From: Adiantum capillus-veneris | Taxonomy: Eukaryota > Streptophyta > Polypodiopsida > Polypodiales > Pteridaceae | Direction of reading: 5' to 3' | Assembly: GCA_014529385.2 (NCBI GenBank) | Contig: CM043960.1 | Location: 70,931,410 to 70,995,409, forward strand | Length of the DNA: 64,000 nucleotides | In this document: positions 19,934 through 32,600 of the stretch, in pieces | How the letters are laid out: each line of letters begins with the position of its first letter | Position numbering within the stretch: position 1 is the stretch's first letter | Position numbers and translations under genes: made by a program | The notes under the pieces: model-generated | The model's input: the letters and a program-made list of their open reading frames with translations, nothing else | What the model was told of the DNA's origin: nothing | Databases searched by the model: none

Positions 19934-22199
19934 AAATGCATGTCTTGGGGAATATAAAGAGTGTTGCAAATTGTGCTACCTTGCTAGAATTGGTACCTTC
20001 AAGCAAAATTTAGATTACATGTATGCCAAGGTTATGTTTTTTTGGGAGCAATAGTAAAAATAGATAGTTGCTGGAGTGCATGCAACAAAATTCTACTATT
20101 GAGATGCCAATAGACACACATGAATGGTTGGAGTTAAAGGATGAGAACTCTATGTTTTCTCCATCTATTATGGAGAAGAGTGTTCTCGCCTTGAGAGTGC
20201 TCTCATTGTTCATGGTGGTTGGAGTATCCACTAGGGGTAGTGCCTCTAAGGGATGCATGCCAATGAGAATTCCACTTAAGAATTTTCATTTTGACTTATA
20301 ATTGCTTTTCAACATTCTCTATTTATCTATTACTTATGTATTTGTGCTTAATTCTTTTTAGAAGCTTGTGCTTAAGAGTCATTTTCTCTCATTTTAAACC
20401 ACGCCATGATGTCTAGTTCAAGAGACCCCTTGGTGGTGGACTTGATCAATTTCCAACAAAATTCTGCCACATGTGAGCTCAGATTGATATCACACATTTG
20501 CACTTGTTCTCTATGATAAGATAAAAGGGATGATTGCATCATATGCAACAACAAGGTAGGAACATGCACAATGCAAATTTCTTTTCCCCTCAAGAGAAAA
20601 ATTGAGACTTGGAGAGTAATATTGCATTTATTGAATGTGGCTGGCTAGGGAAAATTTAAGCTAGACAACTTATTGGTGCTTGTGACCTCAATGTTTAGTT
20701 TTTGGAAGGGCACAAAGTAGTTGGTGTAAACAAAGGATTTTTTTCGCACGTTATTTGATATGTTTGGGAGCATAGAAATGTGCACTTATTTTAGCAATGT
20801 CTTGAGGAATGTGTACTTATATCATTCATGTCTTGCGATGTATGATGAAACACATTTGTCAAAAGGTATCTTCATAATAAAATTTATAATCATGCATGAG
20901 TCACTTTTGTAATCTGACATGAGGAAGATGCTCCTCTCTCTTCTCTACCTTTTGCAATGTGTGTGTGCACGCGCGCGTGTGCATGCATGCCCGCCCACAT
21001 GTACTTGTTGGGTGTTTGCTTAGGCCCTAACAGTTGAACATGACTCTTGACAACTAGACTCAACAATGGAATGACTTTATCACCAATAGGTAGGACACAA
21101 GCAATGAATACTTAAGGAGCTTCTTAGAGGAGGGGACAACATCCCAAGATCTCCTCACCATAGAAAAATAGAGCTATGGTGAAAAGGGAGAAGTGGGTGG
21201 TGTGTGGAGAATGGTAATGGCCTTAGATTGTAACATATTTTTGTATGCATAGGTAAATAATGATTTAAAATAACTCTGCGTGTGTGTGTGTGTGTGTGTG
21301 TGTGGCCACACTACATGACGTATGTACGTAGTTTCTAAAAATAAATACGCCAGTAAGGAAAAAGTGCTTGCTAAGAAATGTTTGCCAAAAAATGTCATTC
21401 ATAGTGGGTTTACAAGAGCTTAAGCTCTCTTCCTCTCTTCTCTTAACAATTGTAGTGTCCTGGGGTGGTGCGAACCTATTGGTAAGAGTCCCTATAAATA
21501 GAAAATGGGCCATTTTCATGAAGAGAATGGACTTTCAAGTTAAATTAAGTTAGGAGAAGGGCAAAAAAATTTGTAGTGGAAAACTTTTCCATATACTTGG
21601 AGTTGGGAATAACAAAAACTCAAACCAAATGTTGCTGTGCACCTGGTGCAAAAGTTAATGGAAACCATTTGGTTGGTGTGCACCTAGTGCACACATTACC
21701 AAACAGTGTTAAGTATGTAAAGGAAACCCCACAAATCTGTGTACTAAATAGAACAACCCACACAAAACTACGAAGTGCCTATTTTGCACAAATTTACCAT
21801 TTTACAAAACAGGCACAAGAGGAAAAAATTCTTTGAGTAAATACTATATGTAGTGGTTATGTTGCTCTACAAATACTCACCAAATATCTAAGCAATGAGT
21901 AAGAACAGTGCTCACAACACTGCCGGGTATGCTGGATCTTGCTCTTATACGAATTGTTGGAAATAGGGTTTGCAAGAATGCCAAGAAAGCTTGGAAATGG
22001 GAAATAATGTTTGCTTCTACGCAGGTAAATGAAGCCATAGAATGATAGGCATATCTGCAGATGGGAATAGGAAAAGTGAGGAACCGAAAGTCCAAAACAA
22101 CACTTCCATATTATGGTAATACTTCAGGGTGTCTAGGATGGTTTCACTCAGCTATTGCTTTGGCAGACATACAAACATAGCGTTACTGGGTTCTAGCGT

Positions 22200-22560
22200 G
22201 GTGTGGATATGTCAGTCGTTGCTCCTATTTTTATGTTTATTGGTTGTTGGCAAAGCATTGGTAGGAAAGCTAGTGCTTCTTGGAATAGCATGGTACAGGA
22301 TGCATCACTTCAGATGGTTTCCAAGCTGAAGTCTTTGGTCAGGGAATTTTTATGGGTGGATCCAATGATATGTAGGATACAGAGCTAGAGTTGCTAGAGG
22401 TATAGTAATCTGGCCAGAAAGCTCGATTCATGCTTGTCCAGAGCGAGCCTCCATGGTTTTGTGATTTGGGGTGCAGTTGCATGGTTTTTGAAGTTTCTGG
22501 GTTCTCATCTGTTTTATGAGGGGGTAGCTACATAGTTTTCATGCTTACAGTGCTTATGAG
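22200..22560 (+). pseudogene. Possible LINE RT thumb/connector relic
   Basis: The plus-strand reading shows VSKLKSLVREFLWVD and, in a shifted frame, RARVARGIVIWPE. This resembles the plant LINE block LIRNFLWSG...KVAWQ-I-LP that follows the RT palm and is seen clearly in the minus-strand LINE near 30956-31290. Stops interrupt it and no catalytic motif is present. The assignment is tentative. Confidence 0.3.
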
Positions 22561-22830
22561 GTACTTTGGACATCTTACTGGCCGTCAAGGTTGCGGGGCA
22601 GTTAAATTGCCCCGTTCATTTATTTGGCTCTCTGTGCTCGAATGTGCCTACTGCAGCTGCTCAATCTGTCACCTCAGCAGCCGTAATCACCTCCCACCAT
22701 CTGCAGACAGTTGCATGCCAAATTTGCACACGTAAGGAATCTGACAACCCTGTTAATCTGGGTGCTGCCATGTCGAATTCTGCAGCCTTCAATGTCCAAG
22801 TCCCCCTCCTCCCTGACCTTGATGATGTAG

Positions 22831-23140
22831 GGAATGGTCCCTTGCTGACCATTCCTAGGAATGCATGTGACTGAATGGTGACCAGAAGAGGCCAGGATCC
22901 ATGTGGGAGCGTGGATTCCCAGCGAATGATCAGCAAGGGACCATTCCCAACCTTCAGGCGTTGGGGAGAGGGGGGCCAAATGAGTCTTTTGCAGAGTCTT
23001 CCAGCTTCCCTGACCTTGAAGGCTGGGAATGGTCCTTGAGTGACCATTCCTTGCAATACTGCTCCTGACAATGGCTTCCGGCATGTGGTCGCCATGCAGT
23101 CACAGTATTACAGGGAATGGTTACTCAGGGACCATTCCCT
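22831..23140. repeat. Four dispersed short palindromes (GGAATGGTCC family)
   Basis: Imperfect palindromes with GGAATGGTC and GACCATTCC-type arms lie at 22831-22855, 22924-22946, 23026-23050 and 23112-23140. The second carries the core of the first in inverted orientation. The intervening sequence is only loosely related, apart from a shared CCTGACCTTGA segment before the first and third. Confidence 0.8.
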
Positions 23141-23394
23141 ATACCATACTTCATGACCAGTTTTTACCATTATTTTTAGCATACCACTTTTGGTTGAGTA
23201 GCATGCACGGTGCTTCACATAAAGGTTTGCACCGTTCCTTGGTGACTAGATCCTTATAACATCACAGGGGTCTTCTTGTACTCAATAATACAGCTGTATG
23301 TGTTTCACAGAGAGCCAAGGAGAGGTTACGAAAAAAAATAAATTACAGAAGCTGCAAGAAAAATTTACATGGTGCGAAGCAGAATAATTAATGT

Positions 23395-23613
23395 TCATGT
23401 TGGTACACCGGTAACATACAAACTGGCTGCAAATACTATGTCTCGTTTGATGGCTTCAGAAGCGTCAGCCATTTTCTGGTACAAAGATGAATCACCAATG
23501 ATTCTAGCTGCATTCTTGAATTCCCTACATGTTTCATCAAGCCTCACAATTGTTCTTACAATGGAACCCTCAGGCACATCTGTAAGCTCACAAATCTCTG
23601 CAAAAGGGGTGCC
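23395..23613 (-). CDS. SKI2: SKI2 last exon
   Basis: The exon starts in phase 0 after an AACAG acceptor and encodes GTPFAEICELTDVPEGSIVR, then the DSHCT helix RLDETCREFKNAARI and the terminal KRDIVFAASLYVTGVPT followed by TGA at 23397-23395. This is the conserved C-terminal end of SKI2/MTR4-family helicases. The 3' UTR would lie just below 23395; no convincing poly(A) signal was chosen. Confidence 0.95.
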   Translation of the reverse strand, partial: GTPFAEICELTDVPEGSIVRTIVRLDETCREFKNAARIIGDSSLYQKMADASEAIKRDIVFAASLYVTGVPT

Positions 23614-26600
23614 CTGTTACAATATTTGAAAGCATAATTAGTCGCCTTCTAAAACCAAAACAGTTTTATTTTGACATAATAATACATTTACCATGGCCAA
23701 CCATGCACATATTTACAAGTGCTTGTAGAAATGTAAAATCGGACGTGCGATCCTTTCCAAAGGAGGGAGAACAAAGTAAGATAAGGCAAAAGAGATTGTA
23801 AATAGGGCCAATGTGTTTCGACCTTTAAGGTCTCATCAGGGCAAGTTTTACAATCTTTTGGTGATAAATTGATATAGGTTGAGCATGGTAACTAGAGTTT
23901 GTGAGATAAACCATGGTTATGGTTTTAGGGGCTCAAGAAATGTTTATTTAAGAATTAGGAGGTGTACAAGAAGGGATTCCATCAATAACGTGGTTGAAGT
24001 TAGGAGTCAAAAGGTGAGTGAGATAGGGAAAAGTTATGACATTTGAAAAGTGGTACAAATGGACTACTTATTCTTTAAGAATTTAGATAAGTCTATGACA
24101 CTTGAAAAGTGGTACTATTAGACTAGCTTTACTTTTGAGAGCTTTGGCTTTCATTTGAGAGTGCGGGATAGAGAGTTTATTGGGATAGTAACCTTTGCGT
24201 GCTTCGGCTTTCATTTTGAAGAGTGCAAGGATAGCGGTTTTATTGAGATGGTAACCAAAAATTAGAGCAGGTTTTGGGTGAGGCATCATAGGTGAATAGA
24301 GCCTAGGTGAAGAAAGAGTGGATTAAAAACTTGGGTTTAGGGCTACGTTTGGGATAGAGAAAGGTTTTCAACTACAAAATCCGGATTTGTTTAGAGGGAG
24401 GCTTAGCTAACAAGGTTCATCATGGAATGTCATTTTGGGGTTGCATTGAATGGGTAAAAGGGTCTCCCAAGGAGGAGTTGAGAACGGAATAATTGTGGGT
24501 CAGGTGAAAAAAGAGTTGATTAGTAGGTAGTCCCAATGTTAAAGATCAATCATATCTAAGAATATTGAGGTTCCTAAGGTTTGGATACCAATAAGGAGCA
24601 TAAACGTTGTCGAGAACAATAGGCAAATAATGGGGCTATTAGGAGGGCGAGGGGCTAAGAAGCTCTTTGGGATTGGTTATACACAAAGAATGGAGGCAAT
24701 CTAGCCTAAAATTATGGGGCGGTTACAACGATAAGGTTACATCTATCATTTATGCCAAAATTAAGACCTAGATGGTAATGCTTACAAAGGGTTGAAGTAA
24801 GGCTCTAGGGGAATACTAATGAGAGTGCTGGTATATGGAGAGAGATTAAAGGCAAGGGTGAAGGACTTGAATGGAGAAAAAGAAGATTAAAGCAGAGTAG
24901 GAGCAATTTGGTATAGTCTATAGGAAGGTTTTGAGTGCTATAACAATTTGGAGGAAAATTTGGTAGTGAGGAGAGGTTATGGTCAAGGTAGAGAGGGTAG
25001 TAATTGACAAGGTCAATAGAACACCCTCTAAAGAAACCATATGTCCCAAAAAGTGTATCTCTGGCAAGAAAAACTCGCTCTTTTTCAAGTAGTATGTATG
25101 TTCAATACTGAAAAAGTATACTTTTCATGGCATCTCCTTCGGATACTTTCGCTTTGGGGTTTTTTTTGCGCGGGTCCAAGTGGCGGCGGACTCCAGAGCT
25201 TTCTCTTGTGACGAACACCAGGTGGCTCGGGATTCGGGAAGCCTCTTTCGAGAGGCGGTGTAACCTCTCTCTCTCTCTCTCTCTGGCACATCAGGGCGTG
25301 CAACAGGGCGTTCTCTCTCTCTCTGTGACTAGGCACGGAAGGGAGAATCCGAGGCGTGAGGTGGGCGACCGCCTCTACCAAGGCAGCCAAGGGGCTTGTC
25401 AAGCCAGGGCTGCCCATAGTGTTGATTTGGGGGATTATAGCTCTATAGAGATCAGTGATGGGACATGTACGCACCTAGAGGGGATATCTGATTTACTTCA
25501 CTCCACCATTGGGGTGAAACAGGGTTGCCCATTGTCTCCTACTCTATTTGGTATGTATGTTAATGAGGTGTCTGATTATATTGACAGAGAGGGTGCTAGA
25601 GGTGCCCAGCTGGCAGGGATGTGGATCCCATTGTTGTTATATGCTGATGATATTGTGTTGATCTCTGACTCACCAGAGGGTATGCAGCAACAGTTGGATG
25701 CATTACACAGTTTTGCAGAGGATAGTGGATTGTCTGTACATCTTGGTTAAACCAAGGTTATGGTGTTTAACACCACACCACAGTGGATCAAAAGATCAGC
25801 ACCGACTTTCACATATGGTCAGGAGATTGTAGAGTATACAGATACATACACTTACCTTGGGGTTGTCTTCACTGGGCCGAGGTTTTCTTTGGGGAGAGCA
25901 GCAGAGACTAGACTGACTAGAGCTTATGCGGCCTTGGGAGGCTTGGAGAGGTCACGTTTGCAGGTTCAGTTCCAGGAACCTAGGACAAAGTTATGGCTCT
26001 TCGATACTTTAGTAGCCTCAGCTATGTTGTATGGGGTGCAGATATGGGGACCTTCTATAGGCCAGGATGGTTGGAGACGTATGGAGAGGCCCTTGGTATC
26101 TATGATCTCTCGACTGATCAGAGCCAAGGCCTCTGTACCCCACGCTATCATTCGAGCAGAGCTAGCTGCCCCTCCTATGGAGATTGAGGCGCTTACCAGA
26201 TCAGTCTCCCTTGTGCACAGCTTGTGGGATACTACTAGAGACAGATATGCTAGACTGGTCCTTCAGTCTTCCAGACAGTTAGCTCTTCAGGGCGACACTT
26301 CATGCTGGTATGCACAGATGACATCATGGTTTCATACGCATGGCTTCACCATGAACAGGCTGTCCCCCTTTCCAATATTCTCTTCAAGCACCCTTGATGT
26401 CTCTTACATGGGTGGAGATTACTAGACTCATTCGTCAGGACCTGATCCAGCTGGATACCAGGAGGACATGGATAGAGCCGCCACAGGAGTTGGGCACAAA
26501 GATGGCTTTCTATAGAGAGCATCTTCTCCACCTCTATGTAAAGCCAGGTAGGTGTCTCTGAGGGGCCTTGCTTGCCCATTCCCGGGACCCTAATATGAGG

Positions 26601-29600
26601 AGAACTTGGAGATGGCCACAAGTCCTTAGAAGCCTAGCAAAGATGACATATTTTGCAGGTGGAAAAGCAAGGTTTCCTCTCCAAAAGTGATGGGACCAAG
26701 ACTAAGGGACCAAGACTAAACCATGGTCAAGTCGTTCACCGTGTGCAAAAGGTGCCTCGGCCCTCCATGGCGTTGGCATAAACCTGTTTATGCGCCAATG
26801 GCCAGTTGAGGGGCAGCCATGTGCTCATCTTACAGAATTTGAGGCTTCCTTTGATCCTAAGAGAGGAATCAAGCCTTGGCTCCACCACCAAATAACACAT
26901 AACAAAAAAGCCTGATAGCCAACTTTGGGTCTGAAGTATAGATGGCTTCGTGGTTAGATGTCTTGAGTTGTGAGCTGTGATGAGAAAATCCAGGAATAAG
27001 AGAGTTGGAGGGTTTATTATTGCAGGGCAAGAAAGTAGGAAAGAGGCTCCAATAGTACTATTGATCAAAAGCATATGAGTTTAGGGATTCTAGTGGAAGT
27101 GTAGGCATAATGCTCCTCACCAAGGAAGTCGAGGGTCATACCCAATAACATGCAAAATGGTGGAAGGGGATAAGGAAGGTGCACAAGAGGTGGAGAATTG
27201 TAATTGTGTATTTAAGCCAATTCTTAAGCGAAAATTTTGCAAATTAAACTATATTTTTAGCTATGTTTACACTATTTTCTTGCAAGATCCAAGCAGAATT
27301 TTTCCTTTTCACTCCTCTTAATCAGCTCGCTTAAATTTCTAATCAGCTCAAGGCTAAGCTAAGATACACTTTTCCCAAACACTGATCTACAAGTGGAACA
27401 TGTTCAAACAGACTACTAGCTAGCTACTTTTGACTAGCTTGTCTTAGCTACTTGTACTGGCAACAAATGGATTTACTTTTGAGTCATAACATTGTATTCT
27501 GATGCTTTCCTTAATGGCTTACAAGTGCAACAGTTTGCAAAGAAGTGTAATGTATGCAGGCACAACCTGAAATCTGTCAAAAGTCTTCAAATACCTTTGC
27601 CCATTCATAGACAACTTCAACCAGCCCAAATTTGAGAGTGTCACGTGCATAATCTTCTGGAACAATTTTGAGACCATACTTTGCCTGTAAATTGCCAAGT
27701 CGAATAGCTGTTTCTGTCATCCTGGTTTTGTTTGGAAAAAGAAGTTAAAAAGTTCAGTGTCTGTTAAAGCCATTCAAAAGTCAAAAGTACTCAGGGTGCT
27801 CATCATGCGTCTTCAAAGAAAATGACCATGCAACCCGGACATCATGTGTATCACAGAATCTATACTAAAATGGTATTAATCTAGAACAACACCTCCATCC
27901 ACCTGCACAGGTATATCATTGTTCCTCGCATTGGTGTGTCCCCTTGGAGACGAACTTGCAACATTGTTGTTGCTAGTCATGAAAACATTAGTTACGCCCA
28001 GAGAGGTATTATTCAAACCACATGGGTACATGTTATTTGAGGATGTGTATGTAGAATGACAAGCAGCCCCTTCTCAGTAAACATCAACAAGTCACCTCAA
28101 GAGGCCTTTTCATCTTTTAATGCCCTAATTGGCGGTTTACCTATGCTATATACGAATTGGCTGTGGATTATGCACCTTGCATCTCCATGATAAAGCCTCG
28201 GAAGAAAGAGACTCTCTATTCAAAGTTGGCCAACTCACATGGGGATCCCAAAAGACTGTACCAGTTGTTCTATCCCTGTCTTATTGACGCCACAAAAAAC
28301 GCTTCTTTGCTTTTTGAAAGGGAACAGGTGTTCAGTCCCCAACTTTCCCCGTATACTAAGCAACCAGCTATCAGCAGGGACAGACTGGATTTGAGAATGA
28401 GTAGCACATGAGATGAGGACCTTCACTTCACAAGGAAGAGGCTGGAGTGGGACTGCTAGCACCCACAATATTTTTTATTGTTTTTTGACAAAAAAGATCC
28501 TTCTACTAGTTAATGAAACTGCCCATAGGGATACAACCACCTCTATAAGAGAGGGCTACAACAATCATGAAGGGGAGACTCTCCCAATGAAAAAACAGCA
28601 TATGTACAATGAGGCTAAATCAAGAGATGGGAGGAAGGAAAAGCCACACAGGTGGACGGTAGTGCCACCTGAGCATACCCTGGACCATGGTGAAGAAAGG
28701 CCGAGGGTGCTAGAGTCGAAGGAAAGACTCTCTATGCTCCCTCATGCAGTCGCAGCTGCCTTGGAGTCTCTCAAACTGTCCTCGGAGAGTATGCATCAAC
28801 TCTAGCCAAAGATCCCGAACTGTCTCTACTGGTGGTATAGGGCGAGCCTCGAAGATGCGGAAGCAATGGGCCCGCCAGATGAACCAGAGTGCCAGGCCGC
28901 AGATGAGCTCCCAACACTCCTCTCTCTCAATGCACCACTCCTGTGGAATAAGCTCTGTAGCAGGCTGGAGTGTAGGTCGGCCCCCCTGCATCACTATCAT
29001 CCTGCTGGTGGAGGATAGCTCAAATTGAAGTGCCGGGCCTGTAAGAGTGGACCAAGCAGCTGCCCCCCAAGTGTACTGCCGAGCTGTGGAAAGAGCTGGC
29101 ATCAACCGAAGAACACGAAGCCAAACCTGCTGTGCCAAAGGACAGTCCCAAAGACAGTGGCGCTGAATCTCCACAAGATGGTCACAAACTGTACATGCTA
29201 CCAAGAGACCACTATGTACAAGCCAGCTCCCAACTGCTATGGCTCGGTGTGCAACCAGCTACTGGACCAAAGTGACTCGCCTCGGCTGCCTTGAGTCCCA
29301 CAACCTCTCCCAAAAAGCTGACAAGAACTCAACTGTGAGACCCTCCTCCTACCAATGAGGTGCTGCGGTAGGACGAGCCTCCCTCCGTGCTGCCAGTATG
29401 TGACGTCCAGTTGAACAGTGTACTGAAAGAAAGGGACACCTGGATGGTCAGCTGAGGAGAAAGGGTCCCTCCAAAACTATTCTCCACGATCCCACTACAC
29501 TCGTGCTAGTGGACAACTCTCCCAAGCCCAGAGCCTCCAGTGGCCAGTCTCAATAGCTACTGGGTCAGGATCTATGCCACAAGTCCTCCCGCAGATGCCC

Positions 29601-32600
29601 GCCACTCGGATCCTCTGAAAACAGCACTCTGCCACCTGTGGGGCCTCTACTGAAACTCGGTGTAAGCGTCCCTCACCCTGTAGCTCGAAAAACAGGGAGG
29701 ATACAGTATCCGAGCAAGCCCGAACTGAGATGAGAACCTCCAGCCACGTGAAGGCCCCCATCCATCTGGACGCTGCTGACTTGAGAGGTGTGAGCCACTC
29801 AGCTCGTATTGCCTCTGAGATGTCCTGACGCATGCTCTACACCCCTTTCATGCCCTGTAGCTGGATGCCTTGAAGCTCCTCTGACAAGCCTGAGAACTAT
29901 AGCCAGTCACCTAAAGTGCGTGCTTGACCCTTTGCCATGGGACCCCAGGAAACATGAGGCCTACTACCAACTAAGTGGCCTCTCTGAGAGCTAACCATGG
30001 GGTTCCAAACAAGGGGCTGTCTCAAGTGCTCCTTCGTGTAAGTAGGCTGGCACTGCTTCAGGCCTCTCCGCAGCTGCTCCCAAGATCGGAGCAAACTCAC
30101 AGCGAAGCGGTCCTCCAATCTCCTGTTCAGGACAACTCTGCGCATCTCTGTGAAGATCCATCTGGTCGAAGGTCGCTAGGGGCCTCCAGCCTGAGGCACC
30201 CTAGCACTAAGTCGGTGAAGCAGAAACTCCTTCCAGGGCTCCTCCCCTGGAAGAAGTCCTCTGACGATAAAATTCCTTAGAAGGGCTCTTGTCACAAACT
30301 GCTAACGTGTCAAAGCCCTGAAGAAGAGAGCCAACTTGCAGATGCCGGCCGAGGGGCCTAAACCCTAAGAAGAACAAGTAACAAAAGAAGAAGTCCTACC
30401 AACTTATGGGGACCCCGTTTGATGGGGCCCCTAGAGACATAAAGGATTAAAATAAAGCAGGACCCACACACGCAGAGAAAGACTTGCGCCAATACTGATG
30501 ATGTGGTAGCTGTACGGTCAAAACCCGAAAATTGCGTTCACATGATGGCGTGTCAGGTGGTACGGATTTTCGCGTTTTGCGCTAGCTGATGACGTGCAAC
30601 TGTACGGATTTCCGTAACTTATGCTGGCAGCTTTTTGGCATTGCTTTTGGACCAAATGCTTTTGAGTTTGAAGGCTTTTCACTGTAAACTGCTTTTGGGG
30701 CCTAGGGCCTTTAAATATGAGCTAAGGGCTCATTCTCTGGCATGCTTCCTGGAGAAGGTGCAGACTCTGGAGTACCGGCTTGTACAATATTGATGCAATA
30801 TAAAGAAATACCGAAAGGGGCGCCAAGGTTTGGGGCCAATACTCTCTGGGGTGGAATTCCACCACTCCATGTTGCGTGTTGTCTCTCTTTCAATTCAGTT
30901 GTTATTGAAGTGCTAAGAGTCTGTTCAGTCTGTTCTTTTCTATTGGCACGTGGTGCCCGTCTTGTGACAGCTCTGCTCTGCTGGCTGGGTCTATGATGCC
31001 CAACCCTCCCTGAGAACAAGGGAGAATGATGACCTGCCATGCCACTTTGGCCCGGGCTATCTTAGTCACGCCCTGACCAAAGGAAGTTCCTGATCAACCT
31101 CTCTACCAGGCTGATGCAAGAACTCGAAAAGATCCAACAAGAAGTGATGTACCACATAGTAGCCAACAACACCTGCTTGGCCACTACAACTTTGCCTGCT
31201 AGAGAAAGTTGTGAGGAGCTCCATTGTAACAACTTCCTCCTGATGGATAGAGGAGGGGAGCAATCTGTTGCTGGGAGACGAGTCCAAGCCAACCTGACAG
31301 CCTAAGTATCGAACTGCAGTCCTTGGGGGAATCCATTGGAAACCCTCACCTGGCATCCAATCAGGCGTAGGAGCACTACCAACCGAGAAAGCCACCATCT
31401 TTCTCCAGTTGATCACTGCGCCTCATGCACAACAAAAGGTCTCAAGAGCCTGCTCCCACCTGTGAAGGTTGGCCTCCTGGCCATCCAAGTACAAGGATAA
31501 GTCGTCTGCAAACTTAGCATCCAGTAGCTCATCTCCCCGAATAGGGAGCGCTAAGCCACGTAAACCAACCTGCTGTGAAACCAAAAACCTTCTCATCGCC
31601 TCAGCATAGAACAGAAAGAGGAAGGAGGCAAGAGGGCAGCCATGTCTGACTGAACGTGTGAGCATGAAATGATCACCTCTACCTCTTGATAAAAGTACTT
31701 GACTAAGGTGCCCGTCTGTACAAAGCTGACACACCTCTGATCCAAGCATCTGAGAAGCCCATCCTGCGTAGAGTGCCTTCTCAAAATCGAGAAAAGTATC
31801 ACCAGATCCTCGCCATAGAGCCACGCAAGGGCAGATGCTCCCCAAAAAGTAAAGATGTTGTCAAGGATACTACGCTCCTTGACAAAACCTGTCTGTGTCC
31901 CATGTATAACGCTCTCTAGAAGTGGTTGAATCCTCAAACTCAGAGCCTTGGCAAGAATTTTGTAGGATGAGTTGAGGATGGTGATGGGTTGCCACCGTCG
32001 AATCTCATCCAAGGAGCCACCCTCCTTGGGAATGAGGTAAATCAAGCCCTCACTCATACTGTCAGGCATCTCTCCTCTGTGCAGGATGTACTGAGAAGCA
32101 CTGCAGAGATTTGAGCCAAGCAAGTCCCAGTACTCCAAGAAAAAGCTGGGAGTCAAACCATCCTCACCTGGACAGCTACCATGGGGAAGTGCTCTAAAGG
32201 CCGCGTGTAGCTCCTGTAGTTGAAGAGGCAGCTTAAGCCTTTGGCGCATCTCCTCAGTCACAAGACAAGGCATCTGTGCCCACACCTGCTCTCTGCATGC
32301 ATCTTGACGCTCTCACTGAGGCTCTGCAGACAGAAGATCACGGTAAAAGTCAGTAGCAACTGCACGCATGTCCTCTGACTCTGAAGCAACTGACCTGTCG
32401 GGCCTCCTCAACTAGCTGACCTTGGCATGCGTATGCCGGGGTCCCACTGCCAAAAAAAGCACCCGTCACTCTATCATCCACCTAGGTCCATTGAGATGAA
32501 AGCAAACTCATGGTGCCTCTCCTCTGTGCTAACGACGAGCCTGCTGCAACTGCTCCTCCAACCAAGGACTGTCTGGATGCTGCTCCTGCATGCTCTGCAA

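Larger units (their letters stand above)
23614..27594 (-). other. SKI2 last intron (4.0 kb)
   Basis: GT-AG intron between exon 27721-27595 and the last exon. It contains a plus-strand LINE RT fragment (25433-26700) and degenerate 50-60-bp repeats near 24034-24260. About 0.9 kb on its exon-proximal side (26701-27594) shows nothing recognisable. Confidence 0.85.

Noticed and set aside
21576-21836. 86-residue plus-strand frame
   Set aside because: No motif and no neighbouring gene structure; it contains a direct repeat of GTGCACCTGGTGC-like sequence. Likely chance.
22661-23095. 144-residue minus-strand frame with internal similarity
   Set aside because: The similarity comes from the repeated GGAATGGTCC palindromes. 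A second frame over the same bases is equally open, and no family is recognised.
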